NCBI GenBank assembly: GCA_961205875.1
Contig: OY540813.1
Coordinates: 32,087,001 to 32,151,000, forward strand
Direction of reading: 5' to 3'
Origin: Sialis fuliginosa
Taxonomy: Eukaryota; Arthropoda; Insecta; Megaloptera; Sialidae
DNA: 64,000 nt
Shown in pieces: positions 55,901 to 64,000 of this stretch. Numbering within the stretch: position 1 is the first letter of the stretch; each line of letters begins with the position of its first letter. A program made the position numbers and the translations under genes. The notes beneath the pieces are model-generated. The model was not told the origin of the DNA. It made no database searches and was given only the letters and a program-made list of their open reading frames with translations.

Positions 55901-58121
55901 GGTCAATAAACTTTGCAGCTGCAAAGGTCAATGAACTTTGCAAAGAATCTGGGATCCGGTCATTTAACTCTCAGGTCACACCTGCCCATCGAGTCTTCCC
56001 CCTGGAGGCGATGTCCGAGGGCGGACCAAGGAGTAGTAGGAAGACTCGATGGGCGGGTCATGACATTGACCTTAAGGTCAATGACCTTGACATTGCAGGT
56101 GTGACCTCTGAGGTCAATAAACTTTGCAAAGAATCCGGGATCCGTTAATTCAACTCTCAGGTCACACCTGCAATGTCCAGGTCATTGACCTTGAGCTCTA
56201 GGTCATGACCCGCCCATCGAGTCTTCCTACTACTTATATAAATATCGTTGGTATGTCCCAGAGCGGCGGTGCTGGCGTCGGCGTCGTAGGAGGCGGCGAG
56301 GGTGAGGGCGTGGGCGTTGTGAGCGTCCGTGAGCAAGCCTGTAGGTTATGCCCGAGGGCGGCGGTGCGGGCGGCGGTGTAAGCGTCGACGTCGTAGGAGA
56401 CGGCGAGGGCGTCGGCGTTGTAAGCATCCGTGAGCGGGCCTGGGAGGAGTAGGAAGACTCGATGGGCGGGTCATGACCTTGACCTTTAGGTCAATGACCT
56501 TGACATTGCAGGTGTGACCTCTGAGGTCATTGAACTTTGCAGCTGCAAAGGTCAATGAACTTTGCAAAGAATCTGGGATCCGGTCATTCAACTCTCAGGT
56601 CACACTTGAAATGTCAAGGTCATTGACCTTAAGGTCAAGGTCATGACCCGCCCAACGAGTCTTCCTACTACTTATATAATATCTTTGGTATGTCCGAGGG
56701 CGGTGGTGCAGGCGGCGGTGCGGGCGGCGGCTTCGTAGGAGACGGCGAGGGCGTCGGCGTTGTGAGCGTTTGAGGGCGGCAGAGCGGGCGTAGGTGGCGT
56801 AGGAGACGGCGGGTGCGTCGGCGTTGTAAGCGTTCTTGAGCGGGCCTGGGAGTAGTAGGAAGACTCGACTGGCGGTTCATGACCTTGACCTTAAGGATAA
56901 TGAGCTTGACATTGCAGGTGTGACCTCTGAGGTCAATGAACTTTGCAGCTGCAAAAGTCAATGAACTTTGCAAAGAATCCGGGATCCGGTCATTTAACTC
57001 TCAGGTCACACCTGCAATGTCAAGGTCATGACCCGCCCATCGAGTCTTCCTACTACTTATATAAATATCGTTGGTATGTCCGAAAGCGGCGGTGCGGGCG
57101 GCGGCTTCGTAGGCGAGGGCGTCTGCGTTGTGAGCGTCCGAAAGCGGCAGAGCGGGCATAGGCGGCGTAGGAGACGGCGGGTGCGTCGGCGTTGTAAGCG
57201 TCCGTGAGCGGGCCTGGGAGTAGTAGGAAGACTCGATTGGCGGGTCATGACCTTGACATTGTAGGTGTGACCTCTGAAGTCAATGAACTTTGCAGCTGCA
57301 AAGGTCAATGAATTTTGCAAAGAATCCGGGATCTAGTCATTCAACTCTAGGTCACACCAACAATGTCAAGGTCATTGACCTTAAGGTCAAAGTCATGACT
57401 AGCCCATCGAGTCTTCCTACTACATATATAAATATCGTTGGAATGTCCGAGGGCGGCGGTGCGGGCGGCGTTGCTGGCGTCGGCGTCGTAGGAGACGGCG
57501 AGGGCGAGGGCGTCGGCGTTGTGAGCGTCCGAAGGCGGCGGAGCGGGCGTAGGCGTCGTAGAAGACGGCGGGTGCGTCGAGTTGTAAGCATCCGTGAGCG
57601 GGCCTGGAGGCTAAGACCGAGGGCGGACCTGGGAGAAGTAGGAAGACTCGATGGGCGAATCATGACCTTGACCTTAAGGTCAATGACCTTGACTTTGCAG
57701 GTGTGACTTCTGAGGTCAATGAACTTTGCAGTTGCAAAGGTCAATGAACTTTGCAAAGAATCCGGGATCCAAGCATTCAACTCTCAGGTCACACCTGCAA
57801 TGTCAAGGTCATTGATCTTAAGGTCAAGGTCATGACCAGCCCATCGAGTCTTCCTACTACTTATTTAAATTTCGTTGGTATGCCCGAGGGCGGCGGTGCG
57901 GGCGGCGGCGTCGTAGGAGACGGCGAGGGCGTCGGCGTTGTGAGCGTCCGAGGGCGGCAGAGCGGGTGTAGGCGGCGTAGGAGACGGCGGGTGCGTCGGC
58001 GTTGTAAGGGTCCGTGAGTAGGCCTGGGAGTAGTAGGAAGACTCGATTGGCGGGTCATGACCTTGACATTTAGGTCAATGACCTTGACATTGCAGGTGTG
58101 ACCTCTGAGGTCAATGAACTT

Positions 58122-61100
58122 TGCAGCTGCAAAGGTCAATGAACTTTGCAAAGAATCCGGGATCCGGTCATTCAACTCTCAGGTGACACCTGCAATGTCA
58201 AGGTCATTGACCTAAGGTCAAGGTCATGACCCGCCCATCGAGTCTTCTTACTACTTATATAAATATCGTTGGTATGTCCGAGGGCGGTGGTGCAGGCGGC
58301 GGTGCAGGCGGCGGCTTCGTAGGAGACGGCGAGGGCGTCGGCGTTGTAAGCGACCGAGGGCGGCAGAGCGGGCGTAGGAGACGGCGGGTCATGACCTTTA
58401 CCTTAAGGTCAATGACCTTGACATTGCAGGTGTGACCTCTGAGGTCAATGAACTTTGCAGCTGCAAAGGTCAATGAACTTTGCAAAGATTCCGCGATCCA
58501 GTCATTCAACTCTCAGGTCACACCTGCAATGTCAAGGTCATGACCCGCCCATCGAGTCTTCCTACTACTTATATAAATATCGTTGGTATGTCCGAAAGCG
58601 GCGGTGCGGGCGGCGGTGCTGGCGGCGGCTTCGTAGGAGACGGCGAGGGCGTCGGCGTTGTGAGCGTCCGAAAGCGGCAGAGCGGGCGTAGGCGGCGTAG
58701 GAGACGGCGGGTGCGTCGGCGTTGTAAGCGTCCGTGAGCGGGCCTAGGAGTAGTTGGAAGACTCGATTGGCGGGTCATGACCTTGACATTAAGGTCAATG
58801 ACCTTGACATTAAGGTCAATGACCTTGACATTGTAGGTGTGACCTCTGAGGTCAATGAACTTTGCAGCTGCAAAGGTCAATGAACTTTGCAAAGAATCCG
58901 GGATCCAGTCATTCAACTCTCAGGTCACACCTGCAATGTCAAGGTCATTGACCTTAAGGGCAAAGTCATGACTAGCCCTTCGAGTCTTCCTACTACTTAT
59001 ATAAATATCGTTGGTATGTCCGAGGGCGGTGGTGCAGGCGGCGGTGCGTTCGGCGGGTTCGTAGGAGACGGCGAGGGCGTCGGCGTTGTGAGCGTCCGTG
59101 AGCGGGCCTGTGAGTAGTAGGAAGACTCGATGGGCGGGTCATGACCTTTACCTTAAGGTCAATGACCTTGACATTGTAGGTGTGACCTCTGAGGTCAATG
59201 AACTTTGCAGCTGCAAAGGTCAATGAACTTTGCAAAGATTCCGCGATCCAGTCATTCAACTCTCAGGTCACACTTGCAATGTCAAGGTCATGACCCGCCC
59301 ATCGAGTCTTCCTACTACTTATATAAATATCGTTGGTATGTCCGAAAGCGGCGGTGCGGGCGGCGGCTTCGTAGGAGACGGCGAGGGCGTCGGCGTTGTA
59401 AGCGTCCGTGAGCGGGCCTGGGAGTAGTAGGAAGACTCGATTGGCGGGTCATGACCTTGACATTAAGGTCAATGACCTTGACATTGTAGGTGTGACCTCT
59501 GAGGTCAATGAACTTTGCAGCTGCAAAGGTCAATAAACTTTGCAAAGAATCCGGGATCCGGGCATTCAACTCTCAGGTCACACCTGCAATGTCAAGGTCA
59601 TTGACCTTAAGGTCAAGGTCATGACCCGCCCATCGAGTCTTCCTACTACTTATATAAATATCGTTGGTTTGTCCGAAGGCGGGTGTGCGGGCGGCGGCGT
59701 CGTAGGAGACGGCGAGAACGTCGGCGTTGTGAGCGTCCGAGGGCGGCAGAGCGAACGTAGGCGTCGTAGGCGACGGTGGGTGCGTCGGCGTTGTAAGCGT
59801 CCATGAGCGGGCCTGGGAGTAGTAGGAAGACTCGATGGGCGGGTCATGACCTTGACATTAAGGTCAATGACCTTGACATTGCAGGTGTGACCTCTGAGGT
59901 CAATGAACTTTGCAGCTGCAAAGGTCAATGAACTTTGCAAAGAATCCGGGATCCGGTCATTCAACTCTCAGGTCACACCAACAATGTCAAGGTCATTGAC
60001 CTTAAAGTCAAGGTCATGACTAGCCCATCGAGTCTTCCTACTACTTATATAAATATCGTTGGAATGTCCGAGGGCGGCGGTGCGGGCGGCGTTGCTGGCG
60101 TCGGCGTCGTAGGAGACTGCGAGGGCTTGGGCGTCGGCGTTGTGAGCGTCCGAAGGCGGCGAAACGGGCGTAGGCGTTGTAGAAGACGGCGGGTGCGTCA
60201 TGACTAGCCCATCGAGTCTTCCTACTACTTATATAAATATCGTTGGAATGTCCGAGGGCGGCGGTGCGGGCGGCGTTGCTGGCGTCGGCGTCGTAGGAGA
60301 CGGCGAGGGCTTGGGCGTCGGCGTTGTGAGCGTCCGAAGGCGGCGGAGTGGGCGTAGGCGTCGTAGAAGACGGCGGGTGCGTCGAGTTGTAAGCATCTGT
60401 GAGCGGGCCTTGAGGCTAAGTCCGAGGGCGGACCTGGGAGAAGTAGGAAGACTCGATGGGCGAATCATGACCTTGACCTTAAAGTCAATGACCTTGACTT
60501 TGCAGGTGTGACCTCTGAGGTCAATGAACTTTGCAGTTGCAAAGGTCAATGAACTTTGCAAAGAATCCGGGATCCGGGCATTCAACTCTCAGGTCACACC
60601 TGCAATGTCAAGGTCATTGATCTTAAGGTCAAGGTCATGACCCGCCCATCGAGTGTTCCTACTACTTATTTAAATATCGTTGGTATGTCCGAGGGCGGCG
60701 GTGCGGGCGGCGGCGTCGTAGGAGACGGCGAGGGCGTCGGCGTTGTAAGGGTCCGTGAGCGGGCCTGGGAGTAGTAGGAAGACTCGATTGGCGGGTCATG
60801 ACCTTGACTTTAAGGTCAATGACCTTGACATTGTAGGTGTGACCTCTGAGGTCAATGAACTTTGCAGCTGCAAAGGTCAATGAACTTTGCAAAGAATCCG
60901 GTATCCGGTCATTCAACTCTCAGGTCACACCAACAATGTCAAGGTCATTGACCTTAAGGTCAAGGTCATGACCAGCCCATCGAGTCTTCCTACTACTTAT
61001 TTAAATATCGTTGGTATGTCCGAGGGCGGCGGTGCTGGCGTCGGCGTCGTAGGAGACGGCGAGGGCGAGCGCAAAGGCGTCGGCGTTGTGAGCGTCCGTA

Positions 61101-61176
61101 AGCGGGCCTGGAGGTTATGTCCGAGGGCGGCGGTACGGGCGGCGGTGCGGGCGGCGGTGCGGGCATCGGCGTCGTA
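58122..61176 (+). repeat. Higher-order repeat unit 1 (about 3.06 kb)
   Basis: Its sequence recurs from about 61177 onward with an offset of 3054 bp. After a 12-bp difference near 59360-62420 the offset is 3066 bp. Only scattered single-base changes are visible, for example TTTGCAGCTG against TTCGCAGCTG at 58451/61505. Confidence 0.85.
59818..60045. promoter_or_regulatory. Representative palindrome with four IR1-type nuclear-receptor half-site pairs
   Basis: This module contains AGGTCAATGACCT at 59861-59873, AGGTCAATGAACT at 59897-59909 and 59922-59934, and AGGTCATTGACCT at 59990-60002. All four fit the insect ecdysone response element form RGKTCANTGAMCY. TCAAGGTCA, the FTZ-F1-type extended half-site, overlaps the last one at 59987-59995. 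The sites are plain in sequence; binding is inference. Confidence 0.6.
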
Positions 61177-64000
61177 GCAGCTGCAAAGGTCAATGAACTT
61201 TGCAATGAATCTTGGATCCGGTCATTCAACTCTCAGGTGACACCTGCAATGTCAAGGTCATTGACCTAAGGTCAAGGTCATGACCCGCCCATCGAGTCTT
61301 CTTACTACTTATATAAATATCGTTGGTATGTCCGAGGGCGGTGGTGCAGGCGGCGGTGCAGGCGGCGGCTTCGTAGGAGACGGCGAGGGCGTCGGCGTTG
61401 TAAGCGACCGAGGGCGGCAGAGCGGGCGTAGGAGACGGCGGGTCATGACCTTTACCTTAAGGTCAATGACCTTGACATTGCAGGTGTGACCTCTGAGGTC
61501 AATGAACTTCGCAGCTGCAAAGGTCAATGAACTTTGCAAAGATTCCGCGATCCAGTCATTCAACTCTCAGGTCACACCTGCAATGTCAAGGTCATGACCC
61601 GCCCATCGAGTCTTCCTACTACTTATATAAATATCGTTGGTATGTCCGAAAGCGGCGGTGCGGGCGGCGGTGCTGGCGGCGGCTTCGTAGGAGACGGCGA
61701 GGGCGTCGGCGTTGTGAGCGTCCGAAAGCGGCAGAGCGGGCGTAGGCGGCGTAGGAGACGGCGGGTGCGTCGGCGTTGTAAGCGTCCGTGAGCGGGCCTA
61801 GGAGTAGTAGGAAGACTCGATTGGCGGGTCATGACCTTGACATTAAGGTCAATGACCTTGACATTAAGGTCAATGACCTTGACATTGTAGGTGTGACCTC
61901 TGAGGTCAATGAACTTTGCAGCTGCAAAGGTCAATGAACTTTGCAAAGAATCCGGGATCCAGTCATTCAACTCTCAGGTCACACCTGCAATGTCAAGGTC
62001 ATTGACCTTAAGGGCAAAGTCATGACTAGCCCTTCGAGTCTTCCTACTACTTATATAAATATCGTTGGTATGTCCGAGGGCGGTGGTGCAGGCGGCGGTG
62101 CGTTCGGCGGGTTCGTAGGAGACGGCGAGGGCGTCGGCGTTGTGAGCGTCCGTGAGCGGGCCTGTGAGTAGTAGGAAGACTCGATGGGCGGGTCATGACC
62201 TTTACCTTAAGGTCAATGACCTTGACATTGTAGGTGTGACCTCTGAGGTCAATGAACTTTGCAGCTGCAAATGTCAATGAACTTTGCAAAGATTCCGCGA
62301 TCCAGTCATTCAACTCTCAGGTCACACCTGCAATGTCAAGGTCATGACCCGCCCATCGAGTCTTCCTACTACTTATATAAATATCGTTGGTATGTCCGAA
62401 AGCGGCGGTGCGGGCGGCGGTGCTGACGGCGGCTTCGTAAGAGACGGCGAGGGCGTCGGCGTTGTAAGCGTCCGTGAGCGGGCCTGGGAGTAGTAGGAAG
62501 ACTCGATTGGCGGGTCATGACCTTGACATTAAGGTCAATGACCTTGACATTGTAGGTGTGACCTCTGAGGTCAATGAACTTTGCAGCTGCAAAGGTCAAT
62601 GAACTTTGCAAAGAATCCGGGATCCGGGCATTCAACTCTCAGGTCACACCTGCAATGTCAAGGTCATTGACCTTAAGGTCAAGGTCATGACCCGCCCATC
62701 GAGTCTTCCTACTACTTATATAAATATCGTTGGTTTGTCCGAAGGCGGGTGTGCGGGCGGCGGCGTCGTAGGAGACGGCGAGAACGTCGGCGTTGTGAGC
62801 GTCCGAGGGCGGCAGAGCGAACGTAGGCGTCGTAGGCGACGGTGGGTGCGTCGGCGTTGTAAGCGTCCATGAGCGGGCCTGGGAGTAGTAGGAAGACTCG
62901 ATGGGCGGGTCATGACCTTGACATTAAGGTCAATGACCTTGACATTGCAGGTGTGACCTCTGAGGTCAATGAACTTTGCAGCTGCAAAGGTCAATGAACT
63001 TTGCAAAGAATCCGGGATCCGGTCATTCAACTCTCAGGTCACACCAACAATGTCAAGGTCATTGACCTTAAAGTCAAGGTCATGACTAGCCCATCGAGTC
63101 TTCCTACTACTTATATAAATATCGTTGGAATGTCCGAGGGCGGCGGTGCGGGCGGCGTTGCTGGCGTCGGCGTCGTAGGAGACTGCGAGGGCTTGGGCGT
63201 CGGCGTTGTGAGCGTCCGAAGGCGGCGAAACGGGCGTAGGCGTTGTAGAAGACGGCGGGTGCGTCATGACTAGCCCATCGAGTCTTCCTACTACTTATAT
63301 AAATATCGTTGGAATGTCCGAGGGCGGCGGTGCGGGCGGCGTTGCTGGCGTCGGCGTCGTAGGAGACGGCGAGGGCTTGGGCGTCGGCGTTGTGAGCGTC
63401 CGAAGGCGGCGGAGTGGGCGTAGGCGTCGTAGAAGACGGCGGGTGCGTCGAGTTGTAAGCATCTGTGAGCGGGCCTTGAGGCTAAGTCCGAGGGCGGACC
63501 TGGGAGAAGTAGGAAGACTCGATGGGCGAATCATGACCTTGACCCTAAAGTCAATGACCTTGACTTTGCAGGTGTGACCTCTGAGGTCAATGAACTTTGC
63601 AGTTGCAAAGGTCAATGAACTTTGCAAAGAATCCGGGATCCGGGCATTCAACTCTCAGGTCACACCTGCAATGTCAAGGTCATTGATCTTAAGGTCAAGG
63701 TCATGACCCGCCCATCGAGTGTTCCTACTACTTATTTAAATATCGTTGGTATGTCCGAGGGCGGCGGTGCGGGCGGCGGCGTCGTAGGAGACGGCGAGGG
63801 CGTCGGCGTTGTAAGGGTCCGTGAGCGGGCCTGGGAGTAGTAGGAAGACTCGATTGGCGGGTCATGACCTTGACTTTAAGGTCAATGACCTTGACATTGT
63901 AGGTGTGACCTCTGAGGTCAATGAACTTTGCAGCTGCAAAGGTCAATGAACTTTGCAAAGAATCCGGTATCCGGTCATTCAACTCTCAGGTCACACCAAC
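61177..64000 (+). repeat. Higher-order repeat unit 2 (incomplete at window end)
   Basis: Near-identical to the preceding unit over at least 2.8 kb. The junction is at CGTCGTAG/CAGCTGCAAA near 61176, where the GC-rich part is joined abruptly to the middle of a palindrome. That marks the duplication breakpoint. Confidence 0.85.

Larger units (their letters stand above)
52936..64000 (+). repeat. Composite satellite: GC-rich subrepeats alternating with palindrome/TATA modules
   Basis: Modules of about 310-530 bp consist of a GC-rich part (as in 49624-50815), a ~230-bp palindrome and a TATATAAATATCGTTGG box or variant. Boxes occur near 53467, 54328, 54809, 55182, 55707, 56233, 56673, 57057, 57423, 57863, 58254, 58568, 58999, 59322, 59651, 60046, 60227, 60663, 60995, 61308, 61622, 62053, 62376, 62717, 63112, 63293 and 63729. 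Some modules vary (ATTTAAATAT in place of ATATAAATAT). The array runs past the window end. Confidence 0.9.

Noticed and set aside
53357-63982. Dozens of frames starting MQRIRDPVIQLSGHT or MSEGGGAGGG
   Set aside because: They are repeated translations of the same satellite module in both directions; the ATG lies too close to the TATA-like box to be used and no module is distinct.
49624-64000. CRISPR-like or integron-like array
   Set aside because: Units are long, GC-rich and palindromic, without short direct repeats separated by unique spacers, and the context is eukaryotic.

Overview
The window looks like a gene-poor, transposon-dense stretch of an animal nuclear genome, most likely an insect. 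The pointers are: introns with GT-AG borders, piggyBac, hAT, Tc1/mariner-type, Harbinger-type and Helitron-like remnants, a jockey-type reverse transcriptase scrap, and a Polinton/adintovirus-type gene island. A hemipteran would fit, but the sequence alone does not settle it. Bases 1-49,600 are very AT-rich; bases 49,624-64,000 are a GC-rich satellite array.

Bases 1-49,600: almost everything recognisable is non-autonomous DNA transposons, often nested. I resolved insertions with target-site duplications (TSDs) for six hAT-type elements (8-bp TSD), two TTAA elements (a piggyBac deletion derivative with transposase remnants and a 730-bp MITE), TA-flanked fold-back elements and TAA-flanked Harbinger-like elements. 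A 6.3-kb CCCGGG-ended element carries an 85-bp subterminal satellite and sits inside a repeat of another family, whose intact sequence is visible elsewhere in the window. At least seven elements are long near-perfect inverted repeats with arms from about 200 bp to 1 kb.

The only host gene I can support lies on the minus strand. A first coding exon (42458-42227) lies downstream of a CpG-rich promoter-like region, and a second exon (33866-33649) encodes two hydrophobic segments. Both exons have good splice borders and matching phase across an 8.4-kb intron full of transposons. The gene must continue to the left, where I could not identify further exons.

Bases 49,624-64,000: this array has a GC-rich ~85-120 bp subrepeat and, from 50.8 kb on, a ~230-bp imperfect palindrome followed by a TATA-like box. 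Each palindrome contains several AGGTCA/TGACCT half-sites arranged as inverted repeats with one spacer base, the same form as insect ecdysone response elements. I count 28 palindrome/TATA-like modules. The last ~5.9 kb is two copies of a ~3.06-kb higher-order unit. Embedded in the array at 51,044-52,584 is a plus-strand virus-like island: a broken reading frame ending in a BIR-like zinc domain, an apparently intact adenovirus-type cysteine protease frame and a small frame. It starts directly after one palindrome/TATA module. The most unusual feature of the window is this link between a nuclear-receptor-site-rich satellite and a Polinton-like gene island.
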